NCBI RefSeq assembly: GCF_017876395.1
Contig: NZ_JAGINX010000001.1
Coordinates: 2,108,001-2,172,000 of the forward strand
Length of the DNA: 64,000 bases
From: Nesterenkonia lacusekhoensis
GTDB taxonomy: Bacteria > Actinomycetota > Actinomycetes > Actinomycetales > Micrococcaceae
Direction of reading: 5' to 3'
The stretch's first letter is position 1, and each line of letters begins with the position of its first letter. A model generated the notes under the pieces. That model ran no database searches, was not told where the DNA came from, and was given only the letters and a program-made list of their open reading frames with translations. Shown piece by piece: positions 42,011-51,605 of the stretch. Made by a program: the position numbers and the translations under genes.

Positions 42011-44101
42011 CTATTGGGGAACGCTTTCAAACTCAACGGAATCCCACTCACCGTCCAAGATGAGGCGGATTGTTTCGAAGGCTAGAGTATCCTCCTCCAA
42101 GTATCCCATGTCTTCGCCATCCCCATAGTAACGGCTGTGGCCAGTAACTGATTCGTACTCAGGCGGGTCCTGAAGGAACCCTCCGAATAGTTGATCCGGA
42201 ACATCAGCCGTGAACACATAGCCACCGAAGCTGTCATCCGTCGGATCGATGCGGGGGGTGTTAAGCAAATTGTCTAGCGGAATCCCGAACGGCTGCCCCT
42301 GCCCCAGGTGCGCCCATTCATCATCTGCCGCTTCAGCAACAAACAGCGCAGGCTCACCTTGACCAGTCATCGCGATGTTGAGTTCATCGGCAGAAGAAGC
42401 CACATCCTCTGGAATGCCTGATGACCCCATGAAAACAACAGAATCCACATCATGATCGGTTCTCGTCAAGGCATGAGCTGTCATATTTGTGCCATACGAG
42501 TGGGCAACGATGTTGACGTCGATTTCGCTTTCTACATTTGTGTCCATGTGTTCAGCACGCGCCTCCTTTGAGTCGATACGACTGTCAATCGCGTAGGCGA
42601 ATCGATAGCCGCCTTCATCGGCGCGTACATCATTCATGACCGAACCATCCTGACTCATCAATCCATCATGAGCATCCTCAAGATGTTCTTGAAGGTTCTG
42701 AATGTCCTCCCAGGTAATATTCTCCCAATCAACATTTCCTTCGCTGTCCATGAAGTCTTCCTGGACGCTTTCAGGGATAGTCTCATCGGTAGTGGGAGGC
42801 TCATAGCCCATCCAAGCAACGACTGCCTGATTTGAAGTATTGTCATACATTCTCTGGGCGTTATCAGTCTCAGTATCCATATTATGGGTCCCGCTATTCA
42901 TACCCGGAGTACTGTAGGTGACCTCCGTATGTACGTCCGGGTTACCGATGGATATCTCGGCAAGGGGCTGCCTACTCTCATGCGGTGTTCCAACGTCCAG
43001 AGAGAGAAGGAAACGCTCTCCTTGGCCTTCCTGCTCCAAGGCCGCGTCTTCAATAGACTCCAGATTTTCGGCATACTCATCGTGCACGCCTGACTCTCTA
43101 ATTTTATCCAGAGCATTCAAGTTCGCTTCATTACGTTTCCGACTCGGGACACCTTGAACATTCCCAGTAATGAGCGGAAGACTTGCGATAAGAGCGGCCT
43201 GTTGCGCTTCGCTCATGCCATCCCACCAGGCAACGCCATAGGCGCCATCAGGCCACTCCTGAAGATCTGCTTCTGAGGACGGCGCAGGCAGATTGTGAAG
43301 ATTGGCGTCTTCATTTCGCTCAGCGAACTCCTCAATTTCCTCAGCGCTCATGTCGGCAATCTGATCGAGGAACTGCTGTTGATCTTCTCCTGTGGCGCCC
43401 TCAGCCATTGCGTCCCCATAGAGCTCTTCAGCTTCTTCCACTGCCTCGCTTGGGGAATCGCCTGCAGCAAGAGCGATCTGCCCCAAGTCGAACGAGTCTG
43501 CGAACCCACCACCTGGTGCTCCAGGCCGTGCGGACCCGTCCGCATAGACCCTCGGGATCTCCCAATCTCTTCCAGATGCGCCGTGCAGCGCCACGAGACG
43601 TCCGGAGATTCGGTTCTCAAGCGATCGCCAGTCCGAGTTGAAGTTCAACACGTCCTGGTTGTGCTGGTTGATGTCTTGCCTGAGCTGGGAGTCCTCGTCA
43701 GTCTCATCGTCGCTGATAAGGCCGAAGATATCGATCCTTGAGATTGCCAGGCGTGCTTCCAGGAGCCAAGCTTGAGTACGCAGGGATTCCGCTGTCTCTT
43801 GAAGCGGACGCCCTTCGGTGACGAAGTCCTGAATAATGTTGCCAGCCGAGTCCATCGTGTCGGCCCAGTCCTGGACCACACCGGGCACTTCGTCCATTGC
43901 CGACCATACAGTCTCCTGGGATGCGGGTTGCTTATAAGCAGCCTGCAAGCCTCCCCAGGAGGTCCCGACGTCAGACATCGAAGCCTCCACATCGGAAGAG
44001 TTGGTCTTCAACCCAGAAGCTGAGGAATCCAACTCATCCCACGGCACATCGACTTCGATCGGCGTGAGAATCGAAAGGGTGGGAGCTCCTGCATCATGCA
44101 T
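42011..44101 (-). CDS. Alpha/beta hydrolase with ESX-like N-terminus, candidate T7SS effector
   Basis: A 696-residue protein without a signal peptide. Residues 1-200 are helical with a WxG-type turn (DVGTSWGGLQAAYKQPAS), as in type VII substrates. The C-terminal third is a DUF1023-type alpha/beta hydrolase: nucleophile Ser near 535 in VAHSYGTN (Ala replaces the usual first Gly) and catalytic His near 655 in GHSRYYGDG. The gene is visibly less GC-rich than its neighbours, with many A/T third positions. It overlaps the DUF6507-like gene by one base (TGATG). The target bond is unknown; lipase or esterase activity is likely. Confidence 0.8.
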   Translation of the reverse strand: MHDAGAPTLSILTPIEVDVPWDELDSSASGLKTNSSDVEASMSDVGTSWGGLQAAYKQPASQETVWSAMDEVPGVVQDWADTMDSAGNIIQDFVTEGRPLQETAESLRTQAWLLEARLAISRIDIFGLISDDETDEDSQLRQDINQHNQDVLNFNSDWRSLENRISGRLVALHGASGRDWEIPRVYADGSARPGAPGGGFADSFDLGQIALAAGDSPSEAVEEAEELYGDAMAEGATGEDQQQFLDQIADMSAEEIEEFAERNEDANLHNLPAPSSEADLQEWPDGAYGVAWWDGMSEAQQAALIASLPLITGNVQGVPSRKRNEANLNALDKIRESGVHDEYAENLESIEDAALEQEGQGERFLLSLDVGTPHESRQPLAEISIGNPDVHTEVTYSTPGMNSGTHNMDTETDNAQRMYDNTSNQAVVAWMGYEPPTTDETIPESVQEDFMDSEGNVDWENITWEDIQNLQEHLEDAHDGLMSQDGSVMNDVRADEGGYRFAYAIDSRIDSKEARAEHMDTNVESEIDVNIVAHSYGTNMTAHALTRTDHDVDSVVFMGSSGIPEDVASSADELNIAMTGQGEPALFVAEAADDEWAHLGQGQPFGIPLDNLLNTPRIDPTDDSFGGYVFTADVPDQLFGGFLQDPPEYESVTGHSRYYGDGEDMGYLEEDTLAFETIRLILDGEWDSVEFESVPQ

Positions 44102-44445
44102 CAGACATGCACCTTCAGCGGCTGTTGGACCGGATCAACCGACGAAAGTGCCATACCCGCGTTATCGTCCATCAGATCGTCCTGATCAGAAATTGCAGCA
44201 GAGGCCATCCCCACCGCATCAGCGCACGCCTGGGCGTAATCGGCCGCCCTGGTCCCCACCTCAGACCGCGACGACCACAGGGCCGAGAATGCTGCCGCCA
44301 CATCAGCAGCAGTCCCGCACTGACCCTCAATGGCATTACCGTTCGTCGTGGCCTGACTGCCCTTCTCAGACATCGTGTCTGCCTCAGGCCAGACCTTCTC
44401 CAAGACTTCAAGAACGCCGTCGACGTCCAGATCAAAGCTGGTCAT
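44101..44445 (-). CDS. DUF6507-like small helical protein, T7SS partner
   Basis: A 114-residue, mostly helical protein (FDLDVDGVLEVLEKVWPEAD, AADVAAAFSALWSSRSEVGT, AADYAQACADAVGMASAAI). Length and pattern resemble the DUF6507 and WXG-like partners encoded next to type VII substrates. Its one-base overlap with the hydrolase gene suggests it pairs with that protein for secretion. Confidence 0.7.
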   Translation of the reverse strand: MTSFDLDVDGVLEVLEKVWPEADTMSEKGSQATTNGNAIEGQCGTAADVAAAFSALWSSRSEVGTRAADYAQACADAVGMASAAISDQDDLMDDNAGMALSSVDPVQQPLKVHV

Positions 44446-44550
44446 ACCGTTCCGTCTGTTTCCTCTGTCCTTCGAAGAGATTGCAGGGGCGCGCCCTCAC
44501 CTACAGCGCGGACGCGCCCCTGCCGATGCTGCCTCTGCCTCTGCCTCTGC

Positions 44551-44859
44551 TCAGCGGATCCCCGAGACCGCGTTCAGCGCCTGCGACCGAGCAGTCTCAG
44601 CACTGGTGTCATTCTTCTCCAACGTGTCCTTCACCAACCGGATGATGGCCTCAACCTCATCCGCAGCCTGATTCCACGAAGTCTCAATCGTGCGGTACTC
44701 CTCGTCCACCCCGTCTGCCTGGAAATCACTCATCGCCTGCTCGACCTGAGTGCGGCGAGCACCGATCTGGGCCTGCAGCTGACCAGCGATCTTGTTGATG
44801 TTGCCCTCAACGTCAGCAGAGACGTTGGTGTCATAGGAAATACGGTTCACATTAGGCAT
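44551..44859 (-). CDS. ESAT-6/WXG100-like protein
   Basis: A 102-residue two-helix protein: NRISYDTNVSADVEGNINKI, a long first helix, a turn around GVDEEYRTIETSWNQAADEV, and a second helix. It resembles the 'pore-forming ESAT-6' group of actinobacteria. No signal peptide. It follows another WXG100-size gene by 23 bases, as heterodimer partners usually do. Confidence 0.8.
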   Translation of the reverse strand: MPNVNRISYDTNVSADVEGNINKIAGQLQAQIGARRTQVEQAMSDFQADGVDEEYRTIETSWNQAADEVEAIIRLVKDTLEKNDTSAETARSQALNAVSGIR

Positions 44860-44882
44860 CTCTCAATCCTTCCCAGCGGCGC

Positions 44883-45227
44883 TCAGCCGACTGCCTTACC
44901 GAAGTTGGCTGCACCGAACTGCGCCATCGACTGTGCACCCGAGGAGTTATCAGCCAGCTCCTGATCCCCAGTCTGAAACGCCAGGTCCATACCGCCCTGA
45001 CCCTCCACAATCTGACCCAGCCCACGATTGAGCTCATTGGCGACCTCATCAGCCCGCAGCTTGAACTCATCGAACTTCGCCCGACCAGAACCCTGGAAGA
45101 CACCCTCCAGCGGCTCGACCGCAGACACGAACTCCCGGACCAGCTGACCCAGATCCTGCTGCTCATGCGAGGTCTGCTTGGTCAGACTTGAGAGGGTCTC
45201 AGCCCCCATATCAAACACTCCGCCCAT
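44883..45227 (-). CDS. WXG100-family protein
   Basis: A 114-residue helical hairpin. The turn is FQGSGRAKFDEF, so Phe stands where Trp is usual in W-x-G. Helix 1 spans LSSLTKQTSHEQQDLGQLVR and helix 2 NELNRGLGQIVEGQGGM. The ATG at 45227 has GGGAG 9 bases upstream; the frame open further upstream has no family similarity. First gene of the leftward half, so it heads the secreted set. Confidence 0.8.
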   Translation of the reverse strand: MGGVFDMGAETLSSLTKQTSHEQQDLGQLVREFVSAVEPLEGVFQGSGRAKFDEFKLRADEVANELNRGLGQIVEGQGGMDLAFQTGDQELADNSSGAQSMAQFGAANFGKAVG

Positions 45228-45553
45228 AGCGGCACGCTCCCTTCGGATATCGACTGCTCGCCTCCTGGCAACACCCATCAGGTCGACTCAGAGACAGACA
45301 CCTGACCAGCATCGCGTGCACCACCCTCCCAGACTTTGCAGCAGTCAAGTCAAGCCGAGAACAGCATCCTGAGCGAATTCCCACTTCAATGCCAGCTAGC
45401 GTTCAGCTTCATGGGGTGCCTGCAACGCGACATTCATCTCGGCAACACAATAAGTTCATCCGGCCTCCCTCAGTTCGCACCCATGCTGTCCTTATGGCTA
45501 CCCTGATCCGGCGAACGGCTTTACTGAGCATGCCATGCAGGGAACAGCAACGG
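45228..45553. other. Divergent intergenic region of the T7SS locus
   Basis: 326 bases without a gene between the leftward WXG100 gene and the rightward membrane-protein gene. It must hold both promoters. On the minus strand TTGACTTGACT at about 45345-45357 could supply a -35, but no well-spaced -10 was found. Nothing else is recognisable. Confidence 0.4.
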
Positions 45554-47179
45554 ATGACGTCTGAACACTCACAGCGTCGCCGGCGTCGCGACGCTTCTGC
45601 CAGCTTCAACGACGCGGTGATCCGCCCCCAGGAGACCTCCTCCACCTCCCCTGCCCAGATCCCGCCGGAGCAGACGCCAGCACCACAGCAGCAGGAGCCT
45701 CAGCAGGCCCGGCAGCCCGACGCCGACGCCGACCTCTCCCCCGAGCATCAGCAGCGCCGCCGCGCACGTCGCGCCGAGTCCACGCCGCTGACCGCTCAGC
45801 CCGCCCACAAATCACCCCGGCAGCAGCCGGGCCAGCCGGCTCCACAGGCTCAGCCGCCCCACCAGGGGCAGCCCTACCCGCCGCAGGCCCAGCCTGCCCC
45901 TCATCAGCCGCAGCCGGGCCCGCACCAGCCCCAGCAGGCGCCTCACCAGCCTCCATACCAGCAGCCCGGACCGCCGCGCGACCATGCGGCACCCTCCCTG
46001 GCTGACACTGCGGTGCGCGGCCGACGTCGTTCCTCCCGCGCGGAGCGCTCCACCCGGCGCCGGAAGTTCCCTGTGGCCGGAGCCGTGGCCGCCGGAACGG
46101 TGCTGGCCATCGCGCTGGGCGCCGGGCTGTGGGCCTGGCCCTTCGGCGGGGATGAGGCCAGCGAGCCTGCCTCCGAGCAGGAGAACTGGATCGCCTCGGC
46201 CCCAGCGCTGAACCCCGCTGAGACCTCTCTGACCGATGCTCATACTGAGGAGCTGTGGACCCACAGCCTCAGCACCGAAGACCCTGCCTACTGGTTCGCG
46301 GCCGGCGCCGTCGTCATCGACGGTGAGGAGGGCGAGGTCGTCCTGCTGGACACCGAGATCGGGGACGAGATCGCCCGCATCCCGGTGGAGGGCGAGGTCC
46401 AGCACGTGGTGGAGTTCCTCCACGAGGACACCCCCGCAGCGGGGGTCTTCACCCAGGACCAGTTCGTGGCCGTCACCGCCGAGGGTGATGACCAGAGCTG
46501 GGATCTGGAGGAGGGCGAAGTGGTCCGCGCGCCGGGCACCACCCCCATGCTCACCACCGAGGACGGTGACACCTCCGCCCTGATCATCGGGGAGGAGGAC
46601 CCCGTGGAGACCGAGGGCAACCCCTCCTATATCTCCGGGGCCATCGACGACAGCCTCATCCAGGTCATCCCGGGCGAACCCCGGGTGGCCCTGCTGCCGG
46701 TGACCGCCGATGAGGACTCCCCGCCGGCCTCCGAGGAGCTGCTGCAGGCACCCACCGACGGCGCCTCCTTCCTGCGCCACCTCAGCGTGGGCACCGGCCA
46801 TTCGCTCAGCCTCTGGGAGGTGGACGACGAGGAGTACCTGGTGGTCCACAGCCTGGAGGAGGAGCCGGGCACGGTGACCTCCGCTGTGGCCGCCCCGGAT
46901 GAGCCTGAGGCCTGGCAGGTGGGCCGCGGCATGCAGCTGGCCGTGACCGGCCCCTACGCCTTCAGCCTGGAGACCGGCGAGCTGACCGCCCGGCACCCGG
47001 ACGCCACCTTCACCGGTGCGCTGGGCCCTGCCGCTCTGGCCGAGTCCGAGGGCAGCCGCAGCTTTGTCCTGGACGGCACGCAGCACTACGAGTCGGACCG
47101 GGTCACCGGCTACTCGGAGGACGGGATCGCCCTGATCCGCCGTCCCGATGGGACCTTGGCAGCGCTGAGCGGCGACTGA
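45554..47179 (+). CDS. Single-span membrane protein with large outer domain, T7SS locus
   Basis: A 541-residue protein: about 165 cytoplasmic residues rich in Pro, Gln and Arg, one span near residues 170-195 (VAGAVAAGTVLAIALGAGLWAW), and an outer domain of about 340 residues with repeated beta-type segments (VVLLDTEIGDEIARIPVEGE and similar), perhaps a PQQ-like propeller. The layout (inside tail, one span, large outer part) is that of EccB or EssB, but no sequence similarity to either is evident. The ATG at 45554 begins the arginine-rich segment. It is first of the rightward T7SS genes. Confidence 0.75.
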   Translation: MTSEHSQRRRRRDASASFNDAVIRPQETSSTSPAQIPPEQTPAPQQQEPQQARQPDADADLSPEHQQRRRARRAESTPLTAQPAHKSPRQQPGQPAPQAQPPHQGQPYPPQAQPAPHQPQPGPHQPQQAPHQPPYQQPGPPRDHAAPSLADTAVRGRRRSSRAERSTRRRKFPVAGAVAAGTVLAIALGAGLWAWPFGGDEASEPASEQENWIASAPALNPAETSLTDAHTEELWTHSLSTEDPAYWFAAGAVVIDGEEGEVVLLDTEIGDEIARIPVEGEVQHVVEFLHEDTPAAGVFTQDQFVAVTAEGDDQSWDLEEGEVVRAPGTTPMLTTEDGDTSALIIGEEDPVETEGNPSYISGAIDDSLIQVIPGEPRVALLPVTADEDSPPASEELLQAPTDGASFLRHLSVGTGHSLSLWEVDDEEYLVVHSLEEEPGTVTSAVAAPDEPEAWQVGRGMQLAVTGPYAFSLETGELTARHPDATFTGALGPAALAESEGSRSFVLDGTQHYESDRVTGYSEDGIALIRRPDGTLAALSGD

Positions 47180-47258
47180 GCCGCAGCAGCTGCCCAGCAC
47201 ACAACAGACAACCGTACAGACCACATCCGTACCCACGACCACGAAGGAACAGACCAGG

Positions 47259-49109
47259 ATGAATGAGACTCATCGCCGCCGCGCTCTTGCCGCAGCCGTA
47301 GTCGCAGGGATGACCTTCCCGCTGTCGATGTCCGCAGCCGTGGGCAATCCCGAAGAGGCCGAGGAGATCGAGCAGGCCGAGATCGAGCCCCGCGACGAGG
47401 AGCAGTCCGCCCAGTCCGATGACGACCAGGCCGACGACGCCGAGCAGGACGAGTCCGCAGACGAGGCACCTGAGGAGGGCACATCGGAAGAGGGCACCCC
47501 AAAGGATGAGGCCCCCGAGGACTCCGAGGGCGAAGAGGCCGCAGAGGAGGGTGCCCAGGACGAGGACGCTGAGGAAGCTCCGGAGGAAGAGCAGCAACCC
47601 GAGGAGGAGGCGCCGGAAGACGGTGCTCCCGAGGACGAAACCCCTGAGGACGACGCTCCCGAGGACGAGGCTCCTGAGCAGGATGAGGAGGAGCGTCCCG
47701 AGGAGGACGAGGAAGAGGACTCTGATGATGAGTCTGAGGATGAGGACTCCGACGACGAGGAGAGCCTCTGGAGCGAGCTGCCGGAGTCCTTCGACTACTT
47801 CGACGATGAGGACTGGGCGTTCTTCTACAGCAATATGGGCGACCTCTTCGCTGAGGACCGCGAGAACTGGGCCGACCTGGGCACCGGTTCCGGCCAGGTC
47901 GACTTCACCGAGGACCACACCGGCTTCTCCGTGGATGAGGCGGAGGACGGCACACCGTACAGTGTGAGCATCATCGGTCCCGACGGCACGCCTTACGGCG
48001 ACACCTTCTTCGTCGAGAACGGCGAGCTCTCCGTGGACTTCGTCGAGCACTTCGGCCTGGAGCCCGGCGACTACAGCGTGGCCGTGACGAGCTCCTCGAT
48101 GCCGTTCGACTACGGTGACTTCACCGTCCCGGAGCCTGAGGACGAGGACGAGAGTGACGACGAGGGCTCGGAGGACGAGGGCCCCGGCCAGGGTGAGCCC
48201 CCGCATGAGGACGGCGAGCACCCGGACCAGGGCGACCATGATGAGCACCCGGGCCAGGGCGGCCAGGAGGACGAGCACCCTGAGGACGACGGTCAGGACG
48301 ACCAGGACCCGGGTGACCAGGAAGGCGGCTACCCCGGCGATGATGACCAGGAGCTGCCTGACGAGGAGTACCCCGGCCAGCAGCCGGGCGAGCAGGATCC
48401 GGGTCAGGAGACCCCCGGCCAGGAGCATCCTGAGCAGGAGGCTCCCGGCCAGGAGGAGACCCCGTCCGTGCCCGAGGAGGATGACGAGGACGAGGAGGAT
48501 GCTGCCCAGGACACCCCTGAGCAGGAGGACTCCGTTCCCACTGAGCCCGGCGAGGCACCCTCTGACCTGGATGCCTCCGAGGACCCCGAGGCGCTCGAGC
48601 CCGGCCAGGACCCGGACGCTGAGGATGCAGCCACCCAGGACCCGGCCACAGGTGAGGACCCCGCCGCAGGTGAGGGCCTCGAGGACGAGCGTCCCGGACA
48701 GGGCGGCCTGGAGGGCGATGCCCCGGCGGAGGCCCTGGAGCCCGGTGAGGATGAGCTCGGCGACGACGCCCTGGCCTCCGGCCAGGACGGCATGACCGAT
48801 ATGGGTCTGGAGCCCAACGATCCCCTCGAGGGCGGCCAGCAGGACGCCGCTCAGCAGGAAGAGGATGACGAGGACCAGAACGAGTCCCCGGCGAACGAGC
48901 CGCTGGAGGATGACGAGGCCGAGAACTCCGCTCCCGCCGAGCGCGATGAGCAGTCCGAGCTGGCCGAGGAGGACGCCGAGGCCATGTCCGGCTGGGAGCG
49001 TACCTCCAGCAATGTCGGTCTGACCGTGGCCATCGCTGCAGGAGCCACGCTGGTCGGCGGGTTCCTGATCTGGTACTTCGGCCGCATGGCAGGCCGCGCT
49101 GGGAGCTGA
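47259..49109 (+). CDS. Very acidic exported protein with C-terminal membrane anchor
   Basis: A 616-residue protein: signal peptide (AAAVVAGMTFPLSMSAAVG), about 140 residues that are nearly all Glu, Asp, Ala and Pro, a compact domain near residues 165-290 (SFDYFDDEDWAFFYSNMGDL to YSVAVTSSSMPFDYGDFTV), a second acidic region with PGQ/PEQE-type repeats, and one span before the end (VGLTVAIAAGATLVGGFLIW). Most of it should be disordered and strongly negative outside the cell. No family is recognised. It lies 79 bases after the previous gene and probably shares its transcript. Confidence 0.75.
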   Translation: MNETHRRRALAAAVVAGMTFPLSMSAAVGNPEEAEEIEQAEIEPRDEEQSAQSDDDQADDAEQDESADEAPEEGTSEEGTPKDEAPEDSEGEEAAEEGAQDEDAEEAPEEEQQPEEEAPEDGAPEDETPEDDAPEDEAPEQDEEERPEEDEEEDSDDESEDEDSDDEESLWSELPESFDYFDDEDWAFFYSNMGDLFAEDRENWADLGTGSGQVDFTEDHTGFSVDEAEDGTPYSVSIIGPDGTPYGDTFFVENGELSVDFVEHFGLEPGDYSVAVTSSSMPFDYGDFTVPEPEDEDESDDEGSEDEGPGQGEPPHEDGEHPDQGDHDEHPGQGGQEDEHPEDDGQDDQDPGDQEGGYPGDDDQELPDEEYPGQQPGEQDPGQETPGQEHPEQEAPGQEETPSVPEEDDEDEEDAAQDTPEQEDSVPTEPGEAPSDLDASEDPEALEPGQDPDAEDAATQDPATGEDPAAGEGLEDERPGQGGLEGDAPAEALEPGEDELGDDALASGQDGMTDMGLEPNDPLEGGQQDAAQQEEDDEDQNESPANEPLEDDEAENSAPAERDEQSELAEEDAEAMSGWERTSSNVGLTVAIAAGATLVGGFLIWYFGRMAGRAGS

Positions 49110-49229
49110 ACCGCGCTGACTCCCGCAGGCCGCTTTCGGTCTTGTGGTGCCTGGGCATAATGGTGGCCGGGAATTTTCTGGAGAACGGGTGGGCCCAGAC
49201 ACTCTCTGGGCCCTGAGAGGATCGTGTTT

Positions 49230-51605
49230 GTGAGCGTCGCCGAACGGACTGTCAGGTTCACCGCAGATGGGGTGCTGACCCTCGACGGCCAGACTGTCCA
49301 GATGCCTGAGGGCGTCACGGACCCCTATGAATACTGCCTGAACATCCTGATCCATCAGGCCCATGGCAGCGGGACGCCTGTATCGGTCCAGGCCATCGAC
49401 GACCCCAGCGGCGAGTCCACGTTCTTCACGGTGATGCCCAACGGCGAGGTGCGCACCCACCAGCAGCCTGCCCACAATCAGCAGGCCCAGCAGCAGAGTC
49501 AGCACCAGCAGACGCAGCGGCCCGCGCAGCACAGCACGGCGCCGCAGCCGTCTGCCCAGCAGCCGTCATCTGCCCGGGCACCACAGGAACCAGCCCACGA
49601 CGCCGACCGGCAGCCTTCCGCTCCGCCGGCACCTCCGCCGTTCGAGCCTGCCCAGCCTGAGGCAGACCAGCGCTCTGCTGATCAGCACCCGGCTGAACAG
49701 GACGGCGCTGAGCAGCATGCGGCTGAACAGGACGAGCCGCAAGTCGTGGAACATGCCTCGGCCGCGGCCGATTCGGAGGAGCAGTTCTCCGCCGAGGCCG
49801 CCCTCCCCACCAGCTCCGACCAGCCCGCCGAGGCTGAGGACGCTGCGGAACCCGAAGCAACTGAGGCCGCGCAGAGCGCTGACCAGGTCTCTTCGGAGAC
49901 CCCTGCACAGCAGCCTGCTGAGCAGGAGGCTTCCGCTCCGTCACCGTCGCCTGCCCGGGCAGCTGACACTGAGCAGACATTCGCAGCAGGACACACTCCG
50001 GAGGCTGATCAGAGCTCTGCCTCCGAACAGACCTCTGCCGCAGAGCAGTCGCGGGCTGAGCACCAGGACAGCCCTGCAGACCCGGCCCCCGCTGAGGCCG
50101 CTGGGCCGACGGCCTCTGCAGAGACTCCGCTTCCCGAAGACCTGCAGCACACCCAGCCGCAGGAGGATCGCGGCGAGCAGGCACCTGCCGCTCCCTCCCC
50201 TGCCGAGCCGGCTGCCGCTGCGGAGCAGGACCCCACCACGCAGTTCACCGACCAGGTCACCCAGCAGACAGGGCAGACCGCGCCGGCCCCTGCCGCACCG
50301 CAGGGCGAGGACCTCCCCGAACCGCAGACTCAGCAGGAACCGTTCTCCTCAGAACCTCACGCCCAGCAGGACCCGCACCGCGCTGCAGAACCGCAGCCTG
50401 CGGCGTCGGGCCCTGATCTGGAGACCTCACCCACCCCCGGGGCCCCGGCCCCCGCTCAAGAACAGCACACCCCGGAACTCCACAACCCGGCCCGCGAATC
50501 CACCTATCCCACCCCTGCCCAGAACCTCCCACCGGCCGACTTCACCTTCCCGACCGCCGAGGAGCCCCTGCCCGTCCAGCCGATGGCCGGTCCCCCGCTG
50601 GACGCCTACGGCCAGGAGCCGGAGCTGGACATGGAGCCCAGCCGCCGCGAGCGCCGGCTGCGCGCCGAGCAGGAGAACTTCCTGGAGCAGGAGCGCGAAC
50701 CCAGCCCGGGGACCTGGGCCAAGACCGTCGAGGTGCTCACCCTCGGGCTCAACAAGGCCGGCCCCTCCGCCGAGGAGCGCGAGCAGCAGGCCCGCGCCCA
50801 GCGCATCCGCCACCGCCTGACAGGCAGCCACAACACCGCCGTCCTGTCCCTGAAGGGCGGAATCGGGAAGACCTCCACCACAGTGGGCGTGGGCCACGCG
50901 CTGGCCGAGCACCGCGGTGACATGGTCTGCGCCGTGGACGCCAACCCGGACAGCGGCGACCTCGTGGAGCGCGCCCTGGGTGAGGCCGAGCTGCACAACC
51001 GCACCGGGCTGACCATCTCCGACGTGGTCAATGACGCAGACCAGATCAACAGCCTCACCGGGCTGCAGAACTACCTGGAGATCTCCGACCGGCTCTACGT
51101 CCTGGCCGGTGAGCAGGACCCCGAGCTCTCCGACTCGCTCACCGCTCAGGAGTACCGCCGGGTCCAGGACCTGCTCAGCCAGTACTTCGCGGTCACCCTA
51201 ACAGACTGCGGCACCGGCGTCTCTCACCCGGCCATGGAGGCGGTGCTGGAGCGCGCCGACAACATCGTCATCGCCGCCGGCTACGCCATCTCCGGAGCCG
51301 AGCGCGCCCGCCGCGTGCTCACCTGGCTGGACGACCAGGGCTACAGCCACCTGGCCGATGAGGCGATCATCGTGATCACCGATAAGGACACTGTCTCCGA
51401 CCGGGTCATCCCGGAGAAGATCAACGAGATCCTCGCCGGCCTCTGCCGCGGGCTCTACGTGGTCCCGCATGACCCGGCCGTGGCGGACGGCGACAGCGTC
51501 CGGGTCGACCAGCTGAAGCCGGCCACGCTGAAGGCCTACCGCGAGATCGCCGCGGCCATCGTGGACGGCTACCCCAGCCGGGACGGTGAACGGCATGGAG
51601 CTTGA
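49230..51605 (+). CDS. MinD/ParA-like ATPase with long Pro/Gln/Ala-rich region, T7SS locus
   Basis: A 791-residue cytoplasmic protein. A small N-terminal domain (VRFTADGVLTLDGQTVQMPE) is followed by about 400 low-complexity residues (Gln, Pro, Ala, Glu) and then a MinD-type ATPase from about residue 530. The deviant Walker A is LKGGIGKTSTT with both lysines; CAVDANPDSGDL and TLTDCGTGVSH follow. Mycobacterial EspI, also in a type VII locus, has the same plan. The GTG at 49230 is preferred (GAGAGG 9 bases upstream). The next gene overlaps it by 11 bases. Confidence 0.85.
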   Translation: MSVAERTVRFTADGVLTLDGQTVQMPEGVTDPYEYCLNILIHQAHGSGTPVSVQAIDDPSGESTFFTVMPNGEVRTHQQPAHNQQAQQQSQHQQTQRPAQHSTAPQPSAQQPSSARAPQEPAHDADRQPSAPPAPPPFEPAQPEADQRSADQHPAEQDGAEQHAAEQDEPQVVEHASAAADSEEQFSAEAALPTSSDQPAEAEDAAEPEATEAAQSADQVSSETPAQQPAEQEASAPSPSPARAADTEQTFAAGHTPEADQSSASEQTSAAEQSRAEHQDSPADPAPAEAAGPTASAETPLPEDLQHTQPQEDRGEQAPAAPSPAEPAAAAEQDPTTQFTDQVTQQTGQTAPAPAAPQGEDLPEPQTQQEPFSSEPHAQQDPHRAAEPQPAASGPDLETSPTPGAPAPAQEQHTPELHNPARESTYPTPAQNLPPADFTFPTAEEPLPVQPMAGPPLDAYGQEPELDMEPSRRERRLRAEQENFLEQEREPSPGTWAKTVEVLTLGLNKAGPSAEEREQQARAQRIRHRLTGSHNTAVLSLKGGIGKTSTTVGVGHALAEHRGDMVCAVDANPDSGDLVERALGEAELHNRTGLTISDVVNDADQINSLTGLQNYLEISDRLYVLAGEQDPELSDSLTAQEYRRVQDLLSQYFAVTLTDCGTGVSHPAMEAVLERADNIVIAAGYAISGAERARRVLTWLDDQGYSHLADEAIIVITDKDTVSDRVIPEKINEILAGLCRGLYVVPHDPAVADGDSVRVDQLKPATLKAYREIAAAIVDGYPSRDGERHGA

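Noticed and set aside
47103-49532. 809-codon open frame opposite the acidic T7SS-locus protein
   Set aside because: It consists of Leu/Val/Gly repeats produced by GAG/GAC codons read backwards; the plus-strand gene has a signal peptide and anchor.
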